Shown here: positions 44,100 to 51,619 of the stretch, in pieces
How positions within the stretch are numbered: the first letter of the stretch is position 1
How the letters are laid out: every line of letters starts with the position of its first letter
Assembly: GCF_020819555.1 (NCBI RefSeq)
Contig: NZ_JAJHJB010000003.1
Coordinates: 172,915-236,914 of the forward strand
Source of the DNA: Pelosinus baikalensis
GTDB lineage: Bacteria; Bacillota; Negativicutes; DSM-13327
Length of the DNA stretch: 64,000 nucleotides
Direction of reading: 5' to 3'
Position numbers and translations under genes: made by a program
Notes under the pieces: generated by a model
What the model saw: the letters and a program-made list of their open reading frames with translations, nothing else
Told to the model about the DNA's origin: nothing
The model's database searches: none

Positions 44100-44210
44100 A
44101 TGCTCCCTTTAATACTTAGACAGAAAATTGATTGGTTTGAATTAGGCTATATGTGCGCGTTTGCTATAGTTACAATTTATATTGCATTGAGGACTGCAGA
44201 AATGTCTTAA
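44100..44210 (+). CDS. Candidate 36-residue single-helix membrane peptide
   Basis: MLPLILRQKIDWFELG is followed by one hydrophobic stretch (YMCAFAIVTIYIALR) and a stop at 44208. It follows the secreted-protein gene on the same strand by 55 nt. The nearest SD-like AGGA lies too far upstream, so support is weak. Confidence 0.3.
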   Translation: MLPLILRQKIDWFELGYMCAFAIVTIYIALRTAEMS

Positions 44211-44227
44211 AAAAACTATATACAAAT

Positions 44228-44265
44228 AAATAACTCCCTAAGCAACTAAGCCTAGGGAGTTATTT
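44228..44265. terminator. Terminator between convergent small genes
   Basis: AAATAACTCCCTA (44228-44240) pairs perfectly with 44253-44265; the plus strand continues ATTTTCTTT. It overlaps the stop codon of the minus gene at 44264. Confidence 0.75.
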
Positions 44266-44503
44266 ATTTTCTTTCCATAAACCATTTGCCTTCATCATCA
44301 AATAAATGCACCTGCTTACCCATGATCTTACAGGTATATCGTATACCAACACCGCCACCTTTTAATGATGCAGCCTTGCGTATGTCAATTAGGCGATCCA
44401 CTTCAAATACTCTGCCATCTTCCCATCTTATTGATAATGGACGGACATTGCCGTATGTATCATGTTTTGCTACGACTTCCACAAAGACCTTGCTATTACT
44501 CAT
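44264..44503 (-). CDS. Conserved-looking small protein, unknown
   Basis: 79 residues, predicted all-beta and soluble: VFVEVVAKHDTYGNVRPLSI, WEDGRVFEVDRLIDIRKAAS, then GVGIRYTCKIMGKQVHLF. It resembles small proteins common in Negativicutes and Clostridia with no assigned role. No metal or catalytic motif visible. An extended -10 element reads away from its start on the other strand. Confidence 0.6.
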   Translation of the reverse strand: MSNSKVFVEVVAKHDTYGNVRPLSIRWEDGRVFEVDRLIDIRKAASLKGGGVGIRYTCKIMGKQVHLFDDEGKWFMERK

Positions 44504-44534
44504 TTTTAACTCCCCCGACAGAACATATGTTTGG

Positions 44535-44663
44535 TATAATTATAGGGTTATGGGAAGGGGAAATCAAGTAGCAGTTATTGGAAAAGAAAAACCGCCTCAG
44601 TTGGCGGCTAATATTTCTCCAGCATATTAAGTACTTGCCCAGCCATCGCTGGGCTGTTTTATT
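44535..44663 (+). ncRNA. Candidate small RNA with own promoter and terminator
   Basis: An extended -10 (TTGGTATAAT, TATAAT at 44535-44540) is followed by an unassigned ~115 nt segment with a CCGCC/GGCGG hairpin (44592-44607). It ends at a textbook terminator: GCCCAGC/GCTGGGC (44637-44654) then TGTTTTATT. A 26-codon frame beginning at 44550 lies inside but would be almost leaderless with no SD. No -35 box at the right distance. Confidence 0.45.
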
Positions 44664-44676
44664 AATAATCTATGTT

Positions 44677-44787
44677 TTATTGCTCTAAACTAACTTGATA
44701 ATACCCCTCACCTTTTTCAATTCCAATAAATTTTCTACCTGTATTTTTTGCAATTACCAATGTCATTGCCAATTCACAGAATGGCTC
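44677..44787 (-). pseudogene. Remnant of a DNA methyltransferase C-terminus
   Basis: A 36-codon open stretch, closed upstream by a TAA, reads EPFCELAMTLVIAKNTG then RKFIGIEKGEGYYQV. This matches the end of N4/N6 DNA methyltransferases (DPFCGSGTT-x-AAK-x-GRKFIGIE-x-x-x-YY) with the GSG part degraded. The rest of the enzyme is absent, so it is a fossil of a lost restriction-modification or phage methylase gene. Confidence 0.55.
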
Positions 44788-44883
44788 TTAAGATTCACAT
44801 CTTGAATGAAATGCACTTTTTTTCAAATACTATTTTACATGGAATACCGTTTCATTATGATAATTTAGAAAGGAAGACTAAGT

Positions 44884-45348
44884 ATGAGTAAAAAAACCAT
44901 TACAATTATGCTAGTTCGACATGCAGAATATTTAACACATGATACCAATCAGCCATTAAGCCAGGCAGGGCATGAACGTGCAAAATTACTAGCTCGTATG
45001 ATTGGAGAAGTTGGTATAACAGACATTTATTCTTCTGATTACTTACGAACTATTCAGACAGCAGGGCCACTAGCAGGAAAATTAGGACTTAAAATTAGTA
45101 ATATTTCAGAACCAGACGAACTTGTCGAGCAGGTATTGTTAAAACAAGATGGTAAAAAAATATTTATCTGTGGGCATACCAATACTGTACCTGAGGTAAT
45201 AAAGCAGCTTGGAGGTGCTCCTATAAACCCTATTCCCGATAGCGAGTTTGATAATATGTATATTCTTACTCATTATACACATAATGATAGTGAATATGCT
45301 TCTATAAATGTTGTTCACTTAAAATATGGTAGTTCACCGGAACAATAA
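44884..45348 (+). CDS. Histidine phosphatase family protein
   Basis: 154 residues, compact branch-2-like phosphoglycerate-mutase fold. MLVRHAEY has the catalytic RHA motif, YSSDYLRTIQTAGPLA the second Arg, and FICGHTNTVPEVIKQLGG the GH motif. No cap insert, like SixA-type phosphohistidine phosphatases, though the substrate is unknown. SD AAAGGAAG before the ATG. It lies 24 nt upstream of the large protease gene and is probably co-transcribed. Confidence 0.85.
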   Translation: MSKKTITIMLVRHAEYLTHDTNQPLSQAGHERAKLLARMIGEVGITDIYSSDYLRTIQTAGPLAGKLGLKISNISEPDELVEQVLLKQDGKKIFICGHTNTVPEVIKQLGGAPINPIPDSEFDNMYILTHYTHNDSEYASINVVHLKYGSSPEQ

Positions 45349-45371
45349 AAAGAATCGGGGGAATTAATTTT

Positions 45372-47414
45372 ATGAATCAACATAACTCAGAAAGGGATGC
45401 TACAATTAATAATTCTATCAGCGGCTTATGGACGCTTGAATCATCTACTGAACATTTTGGGAAAGATTATAATTCTTCCGCTTCATCTCTCCAAATAAAA
45501 GAAGAACTAAGGCTAGATATTGACGGAAACTACCCTCAAAAGGCTGCAAGCGGAACATGGAGACTTAATAACTTTTATGTACATTGGGTTGCCAAATTAC
45601 AAGAAGTGGAATCTAATAGTTGGACAGGTCACATCTGGTATAAGGATGGAGATATATCGCAATTTCCTTATACATCCATCACCATTAAATTAGAAGGTAT
45701 TACACAACAAACAGCCAAACTCATGTTTACAAGCGGTGACTCATTTACACATACTTCATACTATAAACGTCAATCACCTTATTTCCATCCAGTAGAGTTT
45801 GAGTATGATAGTGAAGATGGGGTCATGGCAGTCACCTCAATTCAAACTCATGCCCATCCTAATCATCCCCACTCATTACCAAATGAAACTTTATCAATTG
45901 AAACAGTGTACCGCCGTGCCGGATTTGATGTAGGTTTATCTTCAGGAGCAAGCACAATACCGATTTCAGAAGCAGGTCTAGATATTCGTTGGAGTGATGC
46001 TGAAATGCATGATGCAATGCAGCAACATTGGTCCGAATATTCGGAAAGCGCACGATGGGCTTTGTGGGTCTTCTTTGCTTCACTTCATGAGGATGGCCCG
46101 AGTTTGGGTGGTATCATGTTTGACAGTATTGGGTCACAACATCGTCAAGGAACTGCTATCTTTAATCGTTCTTTTATAACAAAAGCACCTGAAAGAGAAA
46201 CTCATCCTGAAGCATGGGTACAACGGATGAAGTTTTGGACAGCATGTCATGAAATTGGTCATGGATTTAATCTTGCCCATTCATGGCAAAAAGCAATGGG
46301 AACACCATGGATGCCATTAGAAAATGAACCTGAAGCTCGTAGCTTTATGAATTATCCCTATAGTGTTCAAGGTGGAGAAAAAACATTTTTCGAAAACTTT
46401 GAATATAGATTTTCAAATGATGAACTCCTATTCTTACGCCACGCTCCTGAACGATTTGTAAAAATGGGAGATGCTGAATGGTTTGATCATCATGGTTTTG
46501 AACAACATAATGTTCTACAAAACTCTTCCTTTAAACTTGATATTAGAGTTAACCGCGAAACTACTCGATATGAATTTTTAGAACCTGTTGTAATTGAACT
46601 CAAGATGACTAATAACACAACGGAACCTCACATAATTAACAAGAATCTACTTTCTGATTTTACTAATATGACAGTAATAGTCAAAAAACACGGTAAAGTT
46701 GCCAAACAAATTCTTCCATATGTTCGTTATATACAACAACCTGAAAACATTGTTATTCCATCTGGACAATCTATTTATCAATCTCTATTTGTTTCTGTGG
46801 GAAAAGAAGGTTGGATTATTGCAGAACCTGGAGATTATTTAATTCAAGTTGCTTTACATCTAAAAAATGAGGATATCGTCTCTAAAGAATTGCGAATTCG
46901 AGTTGAGCCTCCAATGGATCGAGTTGAAGATTTTCTGGCGCAAGACTTATTCTCAGATGAAATTGGCCGAATTTTATATTTTGATGGTAGTCAATACTTT
47001 AAAAAAGGTAATGATGTATTGAGAACAATAACTGAACAAATCCCCCATCGAAAAGTATCTATTCATGCTCAAGTTGCCTTGTCATTACCAATGACAAAGT
47101 ATTATAAAAAATTAGGAGCACGCAAAACAATTCAGATTTCACCACCAAAACTAGAAGAAGCAAAACAAATTCTCTTTCCTTCTTTAGTCGAACAGAGTTA
47201 TGTTGCTGCTAATACATTAGGGCATATTGATTATAAATACTATATGGAACAATTTTCAAATGCAATAGCATTTCAATATGGACAGCCAACAGAGGCAGCT
47301 GTAATCCAAAAGAAATTATACCAAACGTTAACAGACCGTAATGTCAAAGCTGACGTACTTCAAGAAATAAAAGAGAAAGAAGAGAAATATGCATCAATGG
47401 CAAATAGACATTGA
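45372..47414 (+). CDS. Metzincin-like zinc metalloprotease, 680 residues
   Basis: The zinc motif HEIGHGFNLAH lies near residue 295-305, matching HExxHxxxxxH; the usual metzincin Gly at the seventh position reads Asn. SFMNYP about 40 residues later fits the Met-turn. The N-terminal ~140 residues look like a beta-rich accessory domain (SGTWRLNNFYVHWVAKL). The C-terminal half has an immunoglobulin-like stretch (FLEPVVIELKMTNNT) and a helical tail. No signal peptide is visible, which is odd for this class. GGGGGA precedes the ATG. Substrate and role unknown; island cargo next to a phosphatase. Confidence 0.65.
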   Translation: MNQHNSERDATINNSISGLWTLESSTEHFGKDYNSSASSLQIKEELRLDIDGNYPQKAASGTWRLNNFYVHWVAKLQEVESNSWTGHIWYKDGDISQFPYTSITIKLEGITQQTAKLMFTSGDSFTHTSYYKRQSPYFHPVEFEYDSEDGVMAVTSIQTHAHPNHPHSLPNETLSIETVYRRAGFDVGLSSGASTIPISEAGLDIRWSDAEMHDAMQQHWSEYSESARWALWVFFASLHEDGPSLGGIMFDSIGSQHRQGTAIFNRSFITKAPERETHPEAWVQRMKFWTACHEIGHGFNLAHSWQKAMGTPWMPLENEPEARSFMNYPYSVQGGEKTFFENFEYRFSNDELLFLRHAPERFVKMGDAEWFDHHGFEQHNVLQNSSFKLDIRVNRETTRYEFLEPVVIELKMTNNTTEPHIINKNLLSDFTNMTVIVKKHGKVAKQILPYVRYIQQPENIVIPSGQSIYQSLFVSVGKEGWIIAEPGDYLIQVALHLKNEDIVSKELRIRVEPPMDRVEDFLAQDLFSDEIGRILYFDGSQYFKKGNDVLRTITEQIPHRKVSIHAQVALSLPMTKYYKKLGARKTIQISPPKLEEAKQILFPSLVEQSYVAANTLGHIDYKYYMEQFSNAIAFQYGQPTEAAVIQKKLYQTLTDRNVKADVLQEIKEKEEKYASMANRH

Positions 47415-47489
47415 GTATATCCTCTTAGTAATATAAGTTCTAAGTCAGACAAAGTTAAATTTACAGCTTTTTATCAATTAATGCTGCAT

Positions 47490-47526
47490 GGGTCGTCTAC
47501 CTAATGAAATGAGACGACCCTTAATT
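47490..47526 (+). terminator. Terminator of the metalloprotease gene
   Basis: GGGTCGTCT (47490-47498) pairs with AGACGACCC (47512-47520), followed by TTAATTTTTTG. Lies 75 nt past the stop. Confidence 0.85.
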
Positions 47527-47555
47527 TTTTGTATATATTTTAAAACTAAAATAGA

Positions 47556-47584
47556 AAAAATAACTTATCAGTTTTCCTCGTATA
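47556..47584. repeat. 29-bp repeat, copy 1
   Basis: Matches 51477-51505 with two mismatches in 29 bp. In both places it lies just downstream (minus strand) of a short candidate ORF in the prophage tail-fibre end. Minus-strand reading contains AGGAAAAC. Confidence 0.6.
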
Positions 47585-47606
47585 CTTTACTTCCCATCCG
47601 GAGCTA

Positions 47607-47717
47607 TTACCACCAAAATGGTGTTCCATAACTTACTGCAGTATCTTTGCTAAAATTACGCTGCAGCTCTACGGGTACATACCGATCACCACCATGCTGA
47701 TCATAAGAGCAGACCAT
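47607..47717 (-). CDS. Candidate 36-residue phage protein
   Basis: MVCSYDQHGGDRYVPVELQ and then NFSKDTAVSYGTPFWW, ending in TAA at 47607. Aromatic-rich C-terminus. No clear SD, and a stop lies just upstream in frame, so it could also be the tail of a decayed fibre gene. The last prophage-side ORF before the metalloprotease. Confidence 0.35.
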   Translation of the reverse strand: MVCSYDQHGGDRYVPVELQRNFSKDTAVSYGTPFWW

Positions 47718-47735
47718 TCCGAGTTACGATAATTG

Positions 47736-47771
47736 TTATTGCCGTCCTACCCGGAGGCAAGACGGCAATAA
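47736..47771 (-). terminator. Hairpin at the 3' end of fibre cassette A
   Basis: TTATTGCCGTC (47736-47746) pairs perfectly with 47761-47771. Hairpins with the same CCGTCCTACC/GACGG core follow the other two fibre genes. T run weak. Confidence 0.55.
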
Positions 47772-47773
47772 TT

Positions 47774-48721
47774 CTACTTTGTAAGTTCCACAACTTCAAA
47801 ACTGATGATCTTTTCAAATATAAGGTATTCTTTGCTATTTTGTAAAACTTCAATTTTATTAAGCATATAACAATTAGAATCAGTATTTGCATGATCTTTT
47901 ACCCAATTAATAAAACCATCAATTTCAGTAGTCGACAACTGATACTCCCGCTCGCTTGAATCGTTCATGGTAGCTCGTAACAGACCATGACTACTTGGAG
48001 CCTGTGGGGTTGCCGATGCTTCATTTGAATTAGCGCTTTCATTATTTGAACTATCAACTGCAGTTACTACGTAGTAATAAGTAATCCCATTAGTTACTGT
48101 GGTATCAAGATAGCTTGTACCAGGTACGTTAGTAGTAATTGTTGTATATGGACCACCTGCAGTGGTAGAGCGTTTTACATTGTAACCAGTTGCTTCAGTT
48201 ACTGCAGTCCATGAAAGATTCACTTGAAAATTACTTGCGGTTGTAATTAGGTTCGTAGGTGCCGAAATATCAGGAGTAGGATTCGGATTATATGGTTCAA
48301 TTGTCCCTGTAGCGTCTATGTCAATAGCATCCGCCCAGAAATATGTACCAGTCCCTTTGACTATTGATACTACATGTTCTTTTAAGTCTAAACCGGTTAT
48401 CTCGAATACTAATGCACCATATGTCTTTGTACCTATTAATGTAAACGTATCAACCAATATATTATCCACATACACTTTATTGTCCGTGGGATAAGAGGTT
48501 GCCCATATTCTACTTATAATGCGTAACTTTGTACCTCTAAAATTAAAACTGTATGATGCCGTCGTAGCAGCGGTATATAAAGCACTACTGCCAGAGTTGC
48601 CTGCCTTCGAGTCTACAGTCCAAGATAAAAACTTTGGTAATGCAGTAAATAATGCGTCCGTTACTTCTATGCGTTGCCAATCAGCTTCAGGAGTCAATAG
48701 TTGTTGTCCTATATTTGCCAT
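47774..48721 (-). CDS. Phage tail-fibre protein with fibronectin III domain (cassette A)
   Basis: 315 residues. The N-terminal half (TASYSFNFRGTKLRIISRIW, YVDNILVDTF) resembles a carbohydrate-binding-like beta sandwich. A fibronectin type III domain follows from about residue 155: PTNLITTASNFQVNLSWTAV, YNVKRSTTAGGPYTTI, TYYYVVTAVDSSNNES. A small C-terminal region ends in FEVVELTK. SD GGGGGA before ATG 48721. Preceded by leader repeat A and followed by a hairpin. Likely a host-recognition or adhesion part of the prophage tail. Confidence 0.7.
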   Translation of the reverse strand: MANIGQQLLTPEADWQRIEVTDALFTALPKFLSWTVDSKAGNSGSSALYTAATTASYSFNFRGTKLRIISRIWATSYPTDNKVYVDNILVDTFTLIGTKTYGALVFEITGLDLKEHVVSIVKGTGTYFWADAIDIDATGTIEPYNPNPTPDISAPTNLITTASNFQVNLSWTAVTEATGYNVKRSTTAGGPYTTITTNVPGTSYLDTTVTNGITYYYVVTAVDSSNNESANSNEASATPQAPSSHGLLRATMNDSSEREYQLSTTEIDGFINWVKDHANTDSNCYMLNKIEVLQNSKEYLIFEKIISFEVVELTK

Positions 48722-48754
48722 TTTACATTCCCCCATTTAAATAATATTTTAAAA

Positions 48755-48870
48755 GCCAATATAGCCAAGGATCTCTTCTTTTAAACGTGTGTATCCTGTA
48801 TATCGGCTTTCACTAATACACATTCCGTAGTAACTATAAATTCAACTACCGAATGTAAATTTATTTCTCA
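48755..48870 (-). repeat. Fibre leader repeat, copy A
   Basis: About 115 bp shared with 50350-50466 and 51219-51335. It carries a GGAT/ATCC inner stem within a CCGATATA stem (the partner arm is altered in this copy), and a TTTACA box with TATAGT downstream that may be a promoter. It lies directly upstream of the cassette A gene. Confidence 0.75.
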
Positions 48871-48932
48871 ATTATATGTTATAAAAGCCATAATTTAATG
48901 ATGCAGTAAATTAATCTCTACACGCAAAAAGA

Positions 48933-48958
48933 CCGCCCTACCAATTAAGGTAAGACGG
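48933..48958 (-). terminator. Hairpin at the 3' end of fibre cassette B
   Basis: CCG/CGG and CCTACC/GGTAAG (one mismatch) around AATTAA. Same core sequence as the hairpins after cassettes A and C. No strong T run. Confidence 0.45.
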
Positions 48959-48966
48959 CTACAGTT

Positions 48967-49014
48967 CTATTTCGTCAATTCCAGTACTTCGAAGTTTCGT
49001 TTTAAAATAACTTT
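48967..49014 (-). pseudogene. Detached C-terminal peptide of a fibre gene
   Basis: Directly after the TAA of the collar gene and in the same frame, 15 codons read KVILKRNFEVLELTK then TAG. This matches the real C-terminus of cassette A (EKIISFEVVELTK). It is a remnant of an exchanged 3' end, or a readthrough extension of the collar protein. Confidence 0.6.
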
Positions 49015-50316
49015 TTAAGCAGTCCTCATGATGTATGCAAGCACATAATATGGCGGCATATTGTTGTGAGGTCGATTTCCACCTACGTTAGATACGTCTG
49101 ATGGCCAAACGTAGTTATTATAAGGCGCATTATCTCCCATAGCTAGTCTTTGTTTTATTGGATCACCGCCACCGCCGTTAGTTACATCAAAGCCAATTTC
49201 ATCAAAGTAGGGATTTTTATGACTATGAATAGGCATTTCATCAATGCTAATCGTATGCATTTCCTGTCCGCCAGTCTGCCCAATTAAGTATGATGCAGAC
49301 GTTCCTAAAACAAATTTACCTCTTAAATCAGGAGTCCCATTCGAACCATTGCACAAAGCCCAACTTGTAGGAATGTCACTACCAGACCACATGATAATTC
49401 CGCCAATAGGTACGGACGTTGGAGTGGCAGGAATTTGATCAACAGTAGCAATGTCCTTTCCATTAATCTGAGTGATAACAATATCCGCTGTTCCATCAAA
49501 AGCCACATCATTGATAGTTCTTGCAGCTTCTAGTTTTGTAGCAGTAGCTGCATTACCAGTACAAGCAGTCGCAGTATCCGCGCTTGCTGCACTTGCTACC
49601 TTTCCGGTAACACCAATTGTTACTTCGTCGTTTTCTGTATCAGCAGTTAACTCAATATTAGTTCCCGCCTTTAATTCTATTGTATCTGTTTGACTGTCTG
49701 CCTGAATGGTTGTACCATTCACCACTACATTAGAAAAAGCATTTTTGCTCTTTAATACATCAATTTCCTCTTGCAAAGATTTATCAGCACTAGCGCGTGT
49801 GCTTGATTCAGCTTCGTCGGCATTAGTCCGTGCTGTTACTTCTGCATCAACATTGGACTGTAAAGCGGTATCACCATCGGTACGTGCCACAACCTCTTTG
49901 GTAAGCTGCTCTTGCAAATCTTTATCGGCAACAGCTCTACTATTAGCCTCAGCATCAATGCTAGTTTGTAGAGTATTATTAGCATTTGTCCTATCCGCAA
50001 CTTCTTTAGAAATTTGATCTTGTAAATTCTGGTCTGCAGCAGTTCTAGCATTTGCTTCCACTTCAATATTGCCTTGCAACTTAGCGTCAGCATTTGTTCG
50101 CGCTAATACTTCTACATCAAGGTTAGCTTGTAGCTGTTCATCTGCTTCTTTTCGTGCAGTAACTTCTTTAGTTATTTGATTTTGCAAATCATCAATTACA
50201 GGAATAACGCTTGGGTCAAACTTGCCATCATTCCCCAGTTCGACCAGTTTTCCAATATCCTTTTTCCCTTCGGATATAACAACAACCTCTTCAGTACAAT
50301 TAACCGTTTTGCTCAT
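49015..50316 (-). CDS. Phage tail-collar fibre protein with heptad-like repeats (cassette B)
   Basis: 433 residues. From about residue 45 to 190 it is built of repeats of roughly 17 residues (ART-x-AD-x-x-LQ-x-x-I-x-x-EV), a triple-stranded coiled-coil pattern. A central GNAATATKLEAARTI module is followed by VPIGGIIMWSGSDIPTSWALC and NGTPDLRGKFVLGTS, the phage tail-collar domain, and a His-rich tip (HTISIDEMPIHSHK). The start is ATG 50316; GGAGG lies 11 nt upstream. Receptor-binding distal fibre by inference. Confidence 0.8.
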   Translation of the reverse strand: MSKTVNCTEEVVVISEGKKDIGKLVELGNDGKFDPSVIPVIDDLQNQITKEVTARKEADEQLQANLDVEVLARTNADAKLQGNIEVEANARTAADQNLQDQISKEVADRTNANNTLQTSIDAEANSRAVADKDLQEQLTKEVVARTDGDTALQSNVDAEVTARTNADEAESSTRASADKSLQEEIDVLKSKNAFSNVVVNGTTIQADSQTDTIELKAGTNIELTADTENDEVTIGVTGKVASAASADTATACTGNAATATKLEAARTINDVAFDGTADIVITQINGKDIATVDQIPATPTSVPIGGIIMWSGSDIPTSWALCNGSNGTPDLRGKFVLGTSASYLIGQTGGQEMHTISIDEMPIHSHKNPYFDEIGFDVTNGGGGDPIKQRLAMGDNAPYNNYVWPSDVSNVGGNRPHNNMPPYYVLAYIMRTA

Positions 50317-50349
50317 TCGAACAACAACCTCCAACATTTATTTTAAAGA

Positions 50350-50466
50350 CCGATATAGCCAAGGACCTCTTATTCTAATTGTGTGTATCCTGTATATCGG
50401 CTTTCACTAATACACATTCCGTAGTAACTATAAATTAAACTACCAAATGCAAATTTATTTCTCATT
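50350..50466 (-). repeat. Fibre leader repeat, copy B
   Basis: Second copy of the leader. CCGATATA (50350-50357) pairs with TATATCGG (50393-50400), with inner GGAC/ATCC. Similarity to copy C continues to about 50515. Ends 34 nt before the cassette B start codon. Confidence 0.8.
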
Positions 50467-50540
50467 CTTTATCCGTACATATACATCGGATTTTGGATAG
50501 GTATGAAATAAATAAAGCTACCTCACTATGAGCAATATAA

Positions 50541-50587
50541 TAAGCTATCACCGTCCTACCAGATAAGGTAAGACGGTGATTAGCTTA
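50541..50587 (-). terminator. Long hairpin at the 3' end of fibre cassette C
   Basis: TAAGCT (50541-50546) and ATCACCGTC (50547-50555) pair with GACGGTGAT (50572-50580) and AGCTTA (50582-50587), one bulge. About 40 nt past the stop at 50630. Confidence 0.6.
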
Positions 50588-50629
50588 AATCGTCTCCTAG
50601 CCGAAGCCGAGGACAAAAATATGATACTT

Positions 50630-51193
50630 TTAATACCCAATAGCAAACCAGTTAAATTTTGTCGTATTAGTAAACTTAACCGTACCATTACTATCACCAC
50701 TAAAAGTTGTAGACGCTGATGTTAATGTTCCACATACCATTACAGGCACATATCCACTAGCACTATTAACTGATCCTGCAGCGGTAGCATATGCTTGCAA
50801 GCAAGCACTCGGAAAGGGTATTGGAAAGGTAACAGTTTTTCCTGCTACAGTCGTACCAGTAGCAGGTAGATTGGAACTTCCCCACTGAAAAATCAACCCA
50901 TTACTTAGCTTTTGATAGCCGTCTGTAGAAAGTAAATGACCATCATCGTAACCAGCCTCTGCGGTGATAGTTATATCCTCCGAACCATCAAAGGACACTC
51001 CATTAATATTAACTGCAGTTGCCAATTTTGTAGCAGTCGCCGCATTTCCAGTACAACTTTCTGCAGTTGTTGCTGAATCCGCGGTAGTAGCAGTATTTGC
51101 GGCAACAATCTTGTCCTCCTTTAACGCTCTAAAATTTTCCCTGATTTCCTCAGGAGCAGTAGTATCTGCTGGTAAACTTGAATTGTAAGACAT
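50630..51193 (-). CDS. Phage tail-fibre protein (cassette C)
   Basis: 187 residues. Starts MSYNSSLPADTTAPEEIRENFRALK, continuing to the module CTGNAATATKLATAVNINGV then SFDGSEDITITA, shared with two other fibres here. It ends in a glycine- and threonine-rich knob (FSGDSNGTVKFTNTTKFNWF). AGGAGG 7 nt before ATG 51193. The shortest of the three fibre cassettes; function inferred from position and modules. Confidence 0.7.
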   Translation of the reverse strand: MSYNSSLPADTTAPEEIRENFRALKEDKIVAANTATTADSATTAESCTGNAATATKLATAVNINGVSFDGSEDITITAEAGYDDGHLLSTDGYQKLSNGLIFQWGSSNLPATGTTVAGKTVTFPIPFPSACLQAYATAAGSVNSASGYVPVMVCGTLTSASTTFSGDSNGTVKFTNTTKFNWFAIGY

Positions 51194-51218
51194 GTAAATT
51201 CCTCCTAATTTTTTTGAA

Positions 51219-51335
51219 TCCGATATAGCCAAGGATCTCTTATTCTAATTGTGTGTATCCTGTATATCGGCTTTCACTAACATACATTCCGTAATAATCA
51301 TAAATTAAACTACCTAATGTAAATTTATTCTTATT
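51219..51335 (-). repeat. Fibre leader repeat, copy C
   Basis: Third copy; CCGATATA (51220-51227) pairs with TATATCGG (51263-51270), GGAT with ATCC inside. A TTTACA box near 51319-51324 and AT-rich -10-like DNA downstream (minus strand) may be its promoter. Similarity to copy B extends to about 51385. Confidence 0.8.
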
Positions 51336-51374
51336 CTTTATCCGTACATGTAAGTTGAATTTGGGATAGGTATG

Positions 51375-51420
51375 AAATAAAAAAAAAGCTGCCTCACTCG
51401 TTTAAGAGTAAGGCAGCTTT
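51375..51420 (-). terminator. Strong terminator upstream of the fibre cassettes
   Basis: AAAGCTGCCTCACTC (51385-51399) pairs with 51406-51420 with one mismatch. The minus strand runs into TTTTTTTTATTT. It ends transcription from the amidase/DUF5648 side before cassette C's own leader. Confidence 0.85.
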
Positions 51421-51476
51421 CATGTGAATAATTTTTATTATATTGCGGTACCATCCCAGGGACGTTTTAAAAGATT

Positions 51477-51505
51477 AAAAATAACTTATCTGTTTTCCTT
51501 GTATA
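51477..51505. repeat. 29-bp repeat, copy 2
   Basis: Second copy of the repeat at 47556-47584, two mismatches. It lies just after a short candidate ORF, as in copy 1. Confidence 0.6.
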
Positions 51506-51514
51506 GTTTTTAGA

Positions 51515-51595
51515 CTACCTATAAGGAATTGAAACTTCTGCAGGACGTTTTTGTCCTGTCCTTGCTGCTCGCATAATACAATGTAAAGCCCGCAT
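51515..51595 (-). CDS. Candidate 26-residue phage peptide
   Basis: ATG 51595 to TAG 51515; sequence MRALHCIMRAARTGQK then RPAEVSIPYR. No strong SD. Its placement before the 29-bp repeat matches the ORF at 47607, the only support. Confidence 0.25.
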   Translation of the reverse strand: MRALHCIMRAARTGQKRPAEVSIPYR

Positions 51596-51619
51596 TATAC
51601 TGGCGGACTAACCTAAAAG

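Noticed and set aside
44286..44630. 114-codon plus-strand ORF across 44286-44630
   Set aside because: Mostly antisense to the 79-residue gene; only its last 26 codons are free and lack an SD.
49015..51385. Diversity-generating retroelement among the fibre genes
   Set aside because: No reverse transcriptase or template repeat is present; the repeats are non-coding leaders, not variable coding ends.
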